This document shows positions 8,363 through 15,750 of a stretch of DNA of 20,969 nt, piece by piece. Every line of letters begins with the position of its first letter. Position 1 is the stretch's first letter. A model generated the notes under the pieces. It saw only the letters and a list, made by a program, of their open reading frames with translations, was not told the origin of the DNA and did no database searches. This stretch comes from UBA6183 sp964545895 (GTDB taxonomy: Bacteria > Bacteroidota > Bacteroidia > UKL13-3). The stretch lies in NCBI GenBank assembly GCA_964545895.1, contig CAZJHS010000053.1, positions 1-20,969 of the forward strand, written 5' to 3'. Both the position numbers and the translations under genes were made by a program.

Positions 8363-8378
8363 CCTAACGCTTGTTAGG
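8363..8378. promoter_or_regulatory. Inverted-repeat operator in the tetR-paa promoter
   Basis: CCTAAC-GCTT-GTTAGG is a perfect 6-bp inverted repeat with a 4-bp centre, ending 4 bp before the tetR start codon. It directly abuts the -7 box on the minus strand, so it covers the likely transcription start. Size and symmetry suit a TetR-family operator. No second copy was found before paaA. Confidence 0.7.
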
Positions 8379-8408
8379 CAAATTTATAACTATCTGACAA
8401 AAAAGCAA
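8379..8408 (-). promoter_or_regulatory. Bacteroidota-type promoter of tetR-paaABCD
   Basis: On the minus strand TAAATTTG (8379-8386) matches the TAnnTTTG -7 consensus. A TTG (8406-8408) lies 19 bp upstream as the -33 element. The predicted start falls in the adjacent inverted repeat, leaving a very short leader before the tetR ATG at 8358. Confidence 0.65.
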
Positions 8409-8411
8409 GTA

Positions 8412-9641
8412 TTACACTGTAATTGTAAAATAAAATGTTGCGCCTTGGTTTGGTTCTCCTTCGGCCCAAATGGCTCCACCATTTTGTTCAACTAAGTTTT
8501 TACAAATTAATAAACCAAGGCCTGTTCCTTTTTCATTAGCAGTTCCATATGTGGTTATATGTTCAAGTTCGTTAAATAACTTTTGGGCCACTCCTGCATC
8601 AAAACCAACACCAGTATCTTTTACAAAAAAATCTAATTGCTTTTTATTTAGCGAGCAGCCAATAGTAATTGCATCGTGCTTATTACAAAATTTGATGCTG
8701 TTTTTAACCAAATTTCTGACAACAATAATTAATGAACTTTCATCTAAAAATTGTTCGCCTACATTTTCGTCAATTAATACTTTTACCTCTAGTTCCTTTT
8801 TTGCAATATCAACGCTTAAGGTTTGTAAAACCTCGTGTACCAAGCCTTCAATATGAATACTTTTTTTATCGGGCAATTGCCCCTCTTGGTATGGGTTAGC
8901 CCAAGTAAGTAGGTTATTAAGGATAGCGCTTGTTTGCTTTACTTGATTTTTAAGTACTGGTACAAACTCATTAAAATCGGTTGGGTCTAGTCCAACAGAA
9001 TCAAAAAGACCAAGCACTTGCTCAACGTTTGCAATTGGGCCTCTTAAATCGTGACTAATTACCGAAAAAATTCGGTCTTTAAATGTGAGCAGCTTTACAA
9101 AATCATCATGCTGTGCTAGAATTTTCTCATTCTTTTTATTTAAAGCATACATTGCCTTACGTAGCTCAAATTGCTTGATAACCTGCTTCCCTAATATTTT
9201 AAGGGCTTCAAGCTGATCAAACGATAGTGCATTGGGCTTTACATCAAGTACACACAATGTTCCTAAATTAAATCCTTCTGGGGTTTGCAAAGGTGCACCT
9301 GCATAAAATCTTATATCAGGGTTACTTGTAACAAGCGGATTATCTTTAAATCGCCTATCCAAGGTTGCATCTTCCACTACAAAAACAGAATCATGCTCGA
9401 TAGCATGTTTGCAAAAAGCAATTTCTACGGGTGTTTGTTTGGTGGTAAAACCATGCCGCGCTTTAAACCATTGTCTTCTATCATCAACTAATGAAACAAG
9501 TGATATTGGCATATTACAAATGCGTGATGCCAAGTCCACTATTTCGTTAAAATCATTCTCCTCATCAGTATCTAATACCTGGTAAGAAAAAAGTGCTTCC
9601 AATCTTTGTTGATTGTCGAATGTGTTATTTCTCAAGTCCAT
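8412..9641 (-). CDS. Cytosolic GAF-domain sensor histidine kinase (copy A)
   Basis: 409 residues with no membrane segment. A GAF domain spans about residues 20-163, including DLASRICNMPISLVSLVDD, EIAFCKHAI and LGTLCVLD. A short coiled linker precedes the dimerisation/phosphoacceptor helix with SHDLRGPI (His197). The ATPase domain has the N box (NLVKNSIKF, Asn314), G1 (DTGVGFD) and G2 (GTGLGL), so a full catalytic set is present. It is collinear with the adjacent copy B, with about two thirds identity in the GAF domain by eye, and is therefore a tandem duplicate. No response regulator is nearby. It follows copy B with an 80-nt gap lacking a convincing promoter and may be co-transcribed with it. 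The GAF ligand is unknown. Confidence 0.92.
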   Translation of the reverse strand: MDLRNNTFDNQQRLEALFSYQVLDTDEENDFNEIVDLASRICNMPISLVSLVDDRRQWFKARHGFTTKQTPVEIAFCKHAIEHDSVFVVEDATLDRRFKDNPLVTSNPDIRFYAGAPLQTPEGFNLGTLCVLDVKPNALSFDQLEALKILGKQVIKQFELRKAMYALNKKNEKILAQHDDFVKLLTFKDRIFSVISHDLRGPIANVEQVLGLFDSVGLDPTDFNEFVPVLKNQVKQTSAILNNLLTWANPYQEGQLPDKKSIHIEGLVHEVLQTLSVDIAKKELEVKVLIDENVGEQFLDESSLIIVVRNLVKNSIKFCNKHDAITIGCSLNKKQLDFFVKDTGVGFDAGVAQKLFNELEHITTYGTANEKGTGLGLLICKNLVEQNGGAIWAEGEPNQGATFYFTITV

Positions 9642-9721
9642 AAAATAATCTGCACATTAAGGAGTGCCTATATTACGAACATCGGTGAAAAATAAAGTAG
9701 TTTAATATTATTTTACAGTAA

Positions 9722-10954
9722 TTATGACAGAGGTATGATAAAACAAAATGTTGCTCCTTGGTTTGGTTTTCCTTCAGCCCAAATAGTTCCCCCACTTTGC
9801 TCAATTAAGTTTTTGCATATGAGTAATCCAAGGCCTGTTCCTTTTTCATTAGCCGTTCCGTATGTGGTTATATGTTCATCTTCTTTAAACAATTTAGAAG
9901 CAACTTCATCATCAAAACCAACCCCAGTATCTTTAATACAAAACTGCAGTGCATTATTTTCAAGCCTAGTTTCAATGCTAACTTTGTCACCCTTGCGGCA
10001 AAACTTAATACTGTTTTTAATAAGGTTGCGCAACACTATAATTAAACTATGGGCATCAAGTTGAACCGACTGAATATTGCTTGAAATATTTGTACTAATT
10101 GAAACACTTTTTTGTGCAGCACTATCTTGTAAGCCATTTACCAATTCGTTAACCAAATGGTGCAACTCGGTAGGTTTTTTTTCGGCAATAAATCCCTTTT
10201 CGTGACTTTGTGCCCACGACAGCAAATTGTTTAAGGTATCCTCTGCATATCCAACTTGAGTTTGCAATGTTGGTATGGCCATTTCAAAATCTTGTGCGGT
10301 TATCGCTCCAGATTTTATCATATCTAAAACTTGGCCTATACCACCAATAGGGCCACGCAAATCATGACTAATAATTGCAAAAACTTTATCTTTAAAATTT
10401 AACAGTCTCTGCATTTCGTTGCGCTGTTGCTCAAGCTCCTGCAGCATACGATTTTGATTGTATAATGCGCGCCTTAGCTCTAGCTGTTTCATTACTTGCT
10501 TACCTAAAATGGTAAGCGCCTCTTGCTGTTGTAGCGTAATTTGCCCTGGTTCATTATCTAATACACACAAGGTTCCAATGTTGTAACCATCAATTGTTTG
10601 CAATGGCGTACCAGCGTAAAATCTTATATCGGGGTGATTAGTTACTAAAGGATTATTTTTAAAACGTTCATCCAAGGTAGCATCTTCAATTAAAAATAAG
10701 TTATTGTGCTCAATAGCATGTTTACAAAAGGCAATCTCTACAGGAGTTTCACTTATGTTTAATCCTACCTTGGCCTTAAACCATTGCCTTTTATCATCAA
10801 CCAACGATATAAGTGAAATGGGTTTATTACAAATTTTGGATGCTAAATCAACAATCTCATCAAAATCAACCTCCTGCTTGGTATCTAAAATGTGATACGA
10901 CTGCAAAGCGGCTAAGCGTTCTAATTCGTATGTTGTATCTTTTATTGAAGTCAT
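9722..10954 (-). CDS. Cytosolic GAF-domain sensor histidine kinase (copy B)
   Basis: 410 residues, same layout as copy A: GAF at about residues 20-163 (DLASKICNKPISLISLVDD, EIAFCKHAI, IGTLCVLD), a coiled linker rich in Gln/Glu, phosphoacceptor His197 in SHDLRGPI, N box NLIKNSIKF, G1 DTGVGFD and G2 GTGLGL. Residues 1-200 align with copy A without a gap. The linker and the region between the H box and the ATPase domain are the most diverged parts, so signalling partners may differ. No transmembrane segment, receiver domain or adjacent response regulator is visible. The gene begins 51 nt after the stop of the methyltransferase gene on the same strand. Confidence 0.92.
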   Translation of the reverse strand: MTSIKDTTYELERLAALQSYHILDTKQEVDFDEIVDLASKICNKPISLISLVDDKRQWFKAKVGLNISETPVEIAFCKHAIEHNNLFLIEDATLDERFKNNPLVTNHPDIRFYAGTPLQTIDGYNIGTLCVLDNEPGQITLQQQEALTILGKQVMKQLELRRALYNQNRMLQELEQQRNEMQRLLNFKDKVFAIISHDLRGPIGGIGQVLDMIKSGAITAQDFEMAIPTLQTQVGYAEDTLNNLLSWAQSHEKGFIAEKKPTELHHLVNELVNGLQDSAAQKSVSISTNISSNIQSVQLDAHSLIIVLRNLIKNSIKFCRKGDKVSIETRLENNALQFCIKDTGVGFDDEVASKLFKEDEHITTYGTANEKGTGLGLLICKNLIEQSGGTIWAEGKPNQGATFCFIIPLS

Positions 10955-11005
10955 CTTACCGTTTATTAGTGATTAGTTAATTATATAAACGATTTTTTAA
11001 TACAA

Positions 11006-11734
11006 CTAGTTTCCGAACGCAAAAATAACCGGCATTTTATGCAAATCAGGAGTTTGTGTGCGCCATTGCGCAATAGTTTTTGTTTTTATAAAACCTTGCT
11101 CCGAAGAAATATTGCAAGCAATACAAAGCTTAGTTTGTGCCGAACAATTAGCCAACACATCAGCCAAAAGTTGGTTGTTGCGATAAGGTGCTTCCATAAA
11201 TAATTGAGTTTGCTTACGAATTGCAACATCGGCTTCTAACTGCTTTATTTTTTTTACACGCAATACTTTATCAATAGGTAAATACCCGTTAAATGCAAAG
11301 CCTTGTCCGTTAAAGCCACTGGCCATTAATGCCATAAAGATACTTGAAGCGCCAGGCAATGGTATAACTTCAATACCATTTTGATGTGCAAGTTTAACCA
11401 CATCGGCACCAGGATCGGCAATGCAAGGCAAACCAGCATCGGTAATTATTCCAATATCAACCTTTAATTTAAACAACTCGGTAATCTCTTTCACATCTTC
11501 GGGTTTGCTATGTTCGTTCCATAAAACAAAAAATAATTCGGGTTGAGGGGTGGCCAAACGCAGTTTTTTGATTAAACCACGGGCAACTTTTTCATTTTCT
11601 ACCACAAAATGTTTGATATGATGAACCTGATTACGAACAAACTCGGCAATAAAATCAACCGGATTATCATCAGCTAAATAATTGGGTATTAGCACTACAC
11701 GTGTTTTGGAGCCTTCCGTTTTTGGGTCGTTCAT
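11006..11734 (-). CDS. RsmI-like SAM-dependent methyltransferase (tetrapyrrole methylase superfamily)
   Basis: 242 residues with the fold signatures of the RsmI (16S rRNA C1402 ribose 2'-O-methyltransferase) branch: GIITDAGLPCIADPG (about residues 95-109) for SAM binding, PLPGASS (126-132), FNGYLP (148-153) and FMEAPYRN (179-186), where RsmI typically has LI(S/T)DAGTP, PGPSA, GFLP and YESPHR. The N-terminus differs from RsmI: VLIPNYLADDNP replaces the ATPIGNL-type start. The protein is also shorter than the usual roughly 280 residues. It is thus a divergent relative; an rRNA target is plausible but not shown. It is divergent from ppiD across a 139-bp gap. Confidence 0.8.
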   Translation of the reverse strand: MNDPKTEGSKTRVVLIPNYLADDNPVDFIAEFVRNQVHHIKHFVVENEKVARGLIKKLRLATPQPELFFVLWNEHSKPEDVKEITELFKLKVDIGIITDAGLPCIADPGADVVKLAHQNGIEVIPLPGASSIFMALMASGFNGQGFAFNGYLPIDKVLRVKKIKQLEADVAIRKQTQLFMEAPYRNNQLLADVLANCSAQTKLCIACNISSEQGFIKTKTIAQWRTQTPDLHKMPVIFAFGN

Positions 11735-11794
11735 TCTGATATTACGTTTAAAGTTTGCAAAGTTTTGATTTTAAAGCTATCCTGCAAGCTAAAA

Positions 11795-11829
11795 TTTGTT
11801 GCTTTATATGCATAACAAATTTATTTTCG
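11795..11829 (+). promoter_or_regulatory. Possible promoter of the PpiD-like gene
   Basis: TTTG (11795-11798) and TATTTTCG (11822-11829) resemble a Bacteroidota -33/-7 pair, with one mismatch in the -7 box and a long 23-bp spacer. The start codon is 44 nt downstream. The divergent methyltransferase gene has only a weak candidate (AAACTTTG on the minus strand). Confidence 0.35.
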
Positions 11830-11873
11830 CTCGCTTAATAAAATTACAGAACAAGAAATAAATTAAATAGAAC

Positions 11874-13982
11874 ATGTCGATATTAGAGAAAATCAGAAAC
11901 AGATCGGGCCTAGCCATTGTAGTGGTTGGTGGAGCGTTAGCACTGTTTGTTATTTCAGATGCACTACAAAGCAACAGCCGCATTTTTGGTGGCTCACAAA
12001 GTACTGATGTAGGTGTTATTGCTGGTGAAAAAATAGGTGTAAAAGCATTTGAAGCAAAAGTTGCTCAAAATACCGAATTAACTCGCCAACAAATGGGACC
12101 TGATGCCAAAATGGATCAAAATACCATTGATATGGTACGCGAACAAACTTGGAGCCAAATGGTAATGGAAGGTATTATGACTGGTGAGTACGAAGATTTA
12201 GGCATAAAAGTAACTGACGAAGAATTACTTGATATGTTTACTGGTGATAACATTCACCCACAAGTAAAACAATCATTTACAAACCCACAAACTGGTGCGT
12301 TTGATAAATCAATGGTGATAAGCAACCTTAAACAAATTAACGAAAAGGGTGATGCTGATGCTAAAAAACGTTTGCATGATTTTGAAACTTATTTGTTACA
12401 AGATGCTATGCAAAAGAAATACTACAGCTTAATTCGTAAAGGTGTTTATGCAACTTCGTTAGAGGCTAAAGCTTTATACAACAACCGTAGCAATAGTGTT
12501 GATGCTGATGCAGTGGCATTAAGCTATTTCAGCATTGCTGATTCAACCATTAAAGCAGAAGAAAGCGACCTTAAAGCATACTTAAACAAAAACATGAAAA
12601 AGTATGCTGATAAAGAAAATAGCCGTAAAGCAGAGTTTGTTGTATTTGATGCTGTTGCTACAAGTGAAGATACTTTGGCTACTCAAAAATGGGTGAACGA
12701 GCAAATGGCACAATTTGCTACAGCAGCAAACGATACTTTTTATGTAGATAACAATAGCGAAACTAAATTTGATGCAACTGCAAAACCTCGCTCAGCATAT
12801 CCTGTAGAGATTGCAGATCGTTTATTCCGCGATTCGGTAGGTAGTATTATTGGCCCATTATTTAAAGATGGAAAATACACCATTTACAAAGTAATTGGCA
12901 CTAAACAAGACAGTACTTACCAAATGCGTGCAAGCCACATTTTATTTAAATTAGAAAACGGTGATACTGCAGCCACGCTTAAAAAAGCTGCTGAGGTAAT
13001 GGCGCAAATTAAAGGTGGTGCAGATTTTGGTGCAATGGCTGCACAATACGGCACTGATGGTACTGCACAAAACGGTGGCGATTTAGGTTGGTTTGGCGAA
13101 GGACAAATGGTTAAAGAATTTAACGATGCTGTTCTTGCTGGTAAAAAAGGTGATATGAGAATTGTGAAAACACAATTTGGTATACACATTTTAAAAATAA
13201 CTGAAGACAAAACTAAAAAATTAGTTTGTGCTGGTGTGTTAACTCGCGGTATAAATCCAAGCGAAAACACCACATCTACAGCATACAATGCAGCTAGTCA
13301 GTTTGCAGCAAATTGCTCAAGCCTTGAAGATTTTAATAAAATTACTGCTGAGCAAAATTTAGTTAGACGTACAGCAGAATTTGTTCGCGAAAACGATAAA
13401 CAATTTGGTGGAATTATGGATGCTCGTGAAGTAGTTCGTTGGGCATTTAATGCCGAAAAAGAGGCTGTTTCAGAAGTTTTCTCAGTAAACGATAAATTTG
13501 TTGTTGCTGTTTTAACCACTATTAGAGAAAAAGATAAAGCTGATTTTGAATCGGTAAAAACACGTGTTGAAGCTGATTACAGAAAAGAGAAAAAAGCAGA
13601 AATGCTTATAGAAAAAGCTAACGCTGCTTTAGCTGGTGCTACTAACATACAAACTGTTGCTACTAAATTGCAATTATCTGTTACACCAATGCCTGGTCAA
13701 ACATTTGAAAATGCAAACGTACCTTACCTTGGCCCAGACAATACGATGATTGGTACTTTATTTGGTACCAAAACAACCGGTAAACTTACTGGCCCAATTA
13801 AAGGCGATAATGGTGTGTATATATTTGCCATTAACAAAGTAAATGCAGCTCCGGCAGCAACAGATTTAACAGCATATAAAACAGAAGTATTAAGCCAGTT
13901 AACACAACGTGTTGAGTATGCAACTTTTGAGGCTTTAAAAGAATTGAAAAAAGTAGAAGATAATCGTTACAGATTTTACTAA
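11874..13982 (+). CDS. PpiD-like membrane-anchored periplasmic peptidyl-prolyl isomerase/chaperone
   Basis: 702 residues. A single N-terminal membrane helix at about residues 13-31 (after MSILEKIRNRSG) anchors the protein with the rest in the periplasm, as in PpiD. A SurA/PpiD-type N-terminal chaperone region follows (about 35-240). One parvulin (PPIC) domain is clear at about 350-443: MRASHILFKLE, then GGADFGAMAAQYGTDG, GGDLGWFGEGQMVKEF and QFGIHILKITE. The C-terminal 250 residues resemble a second chaperone segment. Proteins of this class help fold outer-membrane and secreted proteins, which fits a cell exporting the giant surface proteins seen at both ends of the window. The alpha/beta hydrolase gene begins 12 nt after its stop, so the two are probably co-transcribed. 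Confidence 0.92.
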   Translation: MSILEKIRNRSGLAIVVVGGALALFVISDALQSNSRIFGGSQSTDVGVIAGEKIGVKAFEAKVAQNTELTRQQMGPDAKMDQNTIDMVREQTWSQMVMEGIMTGEYEDLGIKVTDEELLDMFTGDNIHPQVKQSFTNPQTGAFDKSMVISNLKQINEKGDADAKKRLHDFETYLLQDAMQKKYYSLIRKGVYATSLEAKALYNNRSNSVDADAVALSYFSIADSTIKAEESDLKAYLNKNMKKYADKENSRKAEFVVFDAVATSEDTLATQKWVNEQMAQFATAANDTFYVDNNSETKFDATAKPRSAYPVEIADRLFRDSVGSIIGPLFKDGKYTIYKVIGTKQDSTYQMRASHILFKLENGDTAATLKKAAEVMAQIKGGADFGAMAAQYGTDGTAQNGGDLGWFGEGQMVKEFNDAVLAGKKGDMRIVKTQFGIHILKITEDKTKKLVCAGVLTRGINPSENTTSTAYNAASQFAANCSSLEDFNKITAEQNLVRRTAEFVRENDKQFGGIMDAREVVRWAFNAEKEAVSEVFSVNDKFVVAVLTTIREKDKADFESVKTRVEADYRKEKKAEMLIEKANAALAGATNIQTVATKLQLSVTPMPGQTFENANVPYLGPDNTMIGTLFGTKTTGKLTGPIKGDNGVYIFAINKVNAAPAATDLTAYKTEVLSQLTQRVEYATFEALKELKKVEDNRYRFY

Positions 13983-13994
13983 TAACTAATTTAT

Positions 13995-14744
13995 ATGTTA
14001 CACTACAATAAAGCCGGAAATGGCCAGCCTGTAGTGCTTATTCACGGATTTTGTGAAGACAACACCTGCTTTAACGAGCAGGTGTTGTTGCTTAAAGAGC
14101 ACTGTACTGTAATTACACCCAACCTGCCTGGTATTGGATTTTCTGAACTACCCGCAGAAACAACAATGCAAACCATGGCCGATGCTGTTTACGAACTCTT
14201 GCAGCATTTAAATATTACCAACTGTGTAATGATAGGACACAGTATGGGTGGTTATGTTACTTTAGCATATGCTAAAAAGTACCAACATACACTTAAATCA
14301 TTTGGATTATTGCATAGTACCGCACTACCTGATGATGAAGCGAGAAAGCTAAAAAGAAATCAAGCCAAAGCACTTATTGAGCAAAAAGGAGCAGCTTTTT
14401 ATGCTAAAAACTTTATCCCGCCTTTGTTTCATCCTAACACTAATCCATCATTAATTACTCCTTGTCTACAAGCAGCAAATAACTTTACTGCCCAAGCGCT
14501 ATCAGCCGCATTAATGGCCATGAAAAACAGAAACGATAGCATTGATGTAATACAACAAACAACCTTGCCAGTATTTTTTGGTATTGGTAAGCATGACGAG
14601 TTAATTCCGCAACAAACCATGTTTAATCAAGCACTGCTATGCAAACAAAGCTATATTGCATACTTAAAAAATAGTGCACACATGGGTCACCTTGAAGAAG
14701 CAAACTTATTGGCCCACCATATCCTTACATTTATCAAACAGTAA
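13995..14744 (+). CDS. Alpha/beta-hydrolase fold enzyme
   Basis: 249 residues, no signal peptide, so probably cytosolic. Catalytic features: oxyanion HG at residues 17-18 (LIHGF), nucleophile Ser83 in GHSMGG, acid Asp201 in GKHDELIP and base His229 in NSAHMGHLEE. The PNLPGIGFS loop and cap region are typical of the esterase/enol-lactonase/haloperoxidase-like group. Substrate cannot be assigned; a role in aromatic breakdown is possible because paa genes are in the window, but they are 6 kb away and on the other strand. A 12-bp perfect inverted repeat lies within codons 22-32, which is unusual for coding DNA. Confidence 0.88.
   Translation: MLHYNKAGNGQPVVLIHGFCEDNTCFNEQVLLLKEHCTVITPNLPGIGFSELPAETTMQTMADAVYELLQHLNITNCVMIGHSMGGYVTLAYAKKYQHTLKSFGLLHSTALPDDEARKLKRNQAKALIEQKGAAFYAKNFIPPLFHPNTNPSLITPCLQAANNFTAQALSAALMAMKNRNDSIDVIQQTTLPVFFGIGKHDELIPQQTMFNQALLCKQSYIAYLKNSAHMGHLEEANLLAHHILTFIKQ
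14059..14088 (+). other. Strong hairpin inside the alpha/beta hydrolase coding region
   Basis: ACAACACCTGCT (14059-14070) and AGCAGGTGTTGT (14077-14088) form a perfect 12-bp stem with a 6-nt loop, 64 nt into the gene. No U-run follows, so it is not a standard terminator. It could pause translation, protect mRNA between ppiD and the hydrolase, or be chance. Confidence 0.6.
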
Positions 14745-14810
14745 TCAGTTTTAAAATTGATTAATATCAATAAAAGCTATGTTATGCAAATAATGATTAG
14801 TTTTGTTGAT

Positions 14811-15749
14811 ATGACAATTACACAGCTAGAATACATTATTGCGGTTGATACCCATGGTAATTTTTTAACCGCAGCCGAAAAATGCTCTGTTAGCCAGCCA
14901 GCATTAAGTATGCAAATACAAAAGCTTGAAAAAGACATAGGCGTTCGTATTTTTGATAGAAGCCGACAACCTGTTGTACCAACAGAAGTAGGCATACGTG
15001 TAATAGCACAAGCACGCGAAATTTTAAAGCAATGCAGTAGATTAACCGAGTTGGTTAACGAAGATAAGAAAGGTGATTTAAGTGGTAATCTGCGTATTGG
15101 AATTATACCAACCATTGCACCCTATGTGCTGCCTTTATTTTTGGTTGATTTTATGAAAAAGCATCCAAAAGTAAACATTGAAATTGCCGAAATAACCACT
15201 GCACAAATTTTACAGCAATTAAAAAACGACCAACTAGATTGTGGTATTATGGCTACTCCTATTGAAGCGGGTTACTTACAATACACGCCATTATTTTATG
15301 AGCCACTTGTTGCCTATATGAGTGAAGACAATAAATTATTTGGCAAAAAAACTTTAGCACCAGAAGATATTGACCCAAGCGAAACTTGGATATTAAACGA
15401 AGGACATTGCTTACGTAACCAAGTATTAAACTTATGCACTGGTAGCAAAGGAACCTCGCGCAACAAGCAATTTCAATACCAAACAGGAAGCTTAGAAACA
15501 CTGAAAAAAATGGTAGAGATGAACAATGGAATTACCATTTTACCTGAGTTAAGTATTTTTGATTTTAACGATGATCAGATGGAGCGTGTTCGCTACTTTA
15601 AAAAACCAGATCCAGTAAGAGAGATCAGTGTAGTAACACACCGCGTTGATTTAAAGAAACAGTTGATAGAGCATTTTACCACTGCATTGCTAGCTGCAAT
15701 TCCTGATAGAATGAAAAAGGAACGTGAAAAAGTAGTGCTAGAGTTTTAA
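14811..15749 (+). CDS. oxyR: OxyR, LysR-family peroxide sensor
   Basis: LysR-type regulator of peroxide defence. From the ATG at 14811 the protein has 312 residues and begins MTITQLEYIIAV, matching the OxyR start; earlier in-frame starts (TTG 14757, ATG 14784) would add an atypical N-terminal tail. The winged helix-turn-helix is in the first 65 residues (SQPALSMQIQKLEKDIG). The redox pair is conserved: Cys200 in EGHCLRNQ and Cys209 in LNLC, the same spacing and context as Cys199/Cys208 of E. coli OxyR. It follows the hydrolase by 66 nt. No catalase or peroxidase gene is present. The stop is separated by 1 nt from the convergent kinase gene. Confidence 0.93.
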   Translation: MTITQLEYIIAVDTHGNFLTAAEKCSVSQPALSMQIQKLEKDIGVRIFDRSRQPVVPTEVGIRVIAQAREILKQCSRLTELVNEDKKGDLSGNLRIGIIPTIAPYVLPLFLVDFMKKHPKVNIEIAEITTAQILQQLKNDQLDCGIMATPIEAGYLQYTPLFYEPLVAYMSEDNKLFGKKTLAPEDIDPSETWILNEGHCLRNQVLNLCTGSKGTSRNKQFQYQTGSLETLKKMVEMNNGITILPELSIFDFNDDQMERVRYFKKPDPVREISVVTHRVDLKKQLIEHFTTALLAAIPDRMKKEREKVVLEF

Positions 15750-15750
15750 G

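Noticed and set aside
9687..9694. Minus-strand TATTTTTC as promoter of GAF kinase copy A
   Set aside because: It has a mismatch in the -7 box and no TTG at the right distance; read-through from copy B is as likely.
11020..11027. Minus-strand TATTTTTG as promoter of GAF kinase copy B
   Set aside because: It lies inside the end of the methyltransferase gene and the only TTTG upstream is 14 bp away, too close for a -33 element.
14757..14810. TTG/ATG extension of oxyR by 18 residues
   Set aside because: OxyR proteins begin directly with the M-x-I-x-x-LEY pattern seen at 14811; the extension overlaps the probable promoter region.
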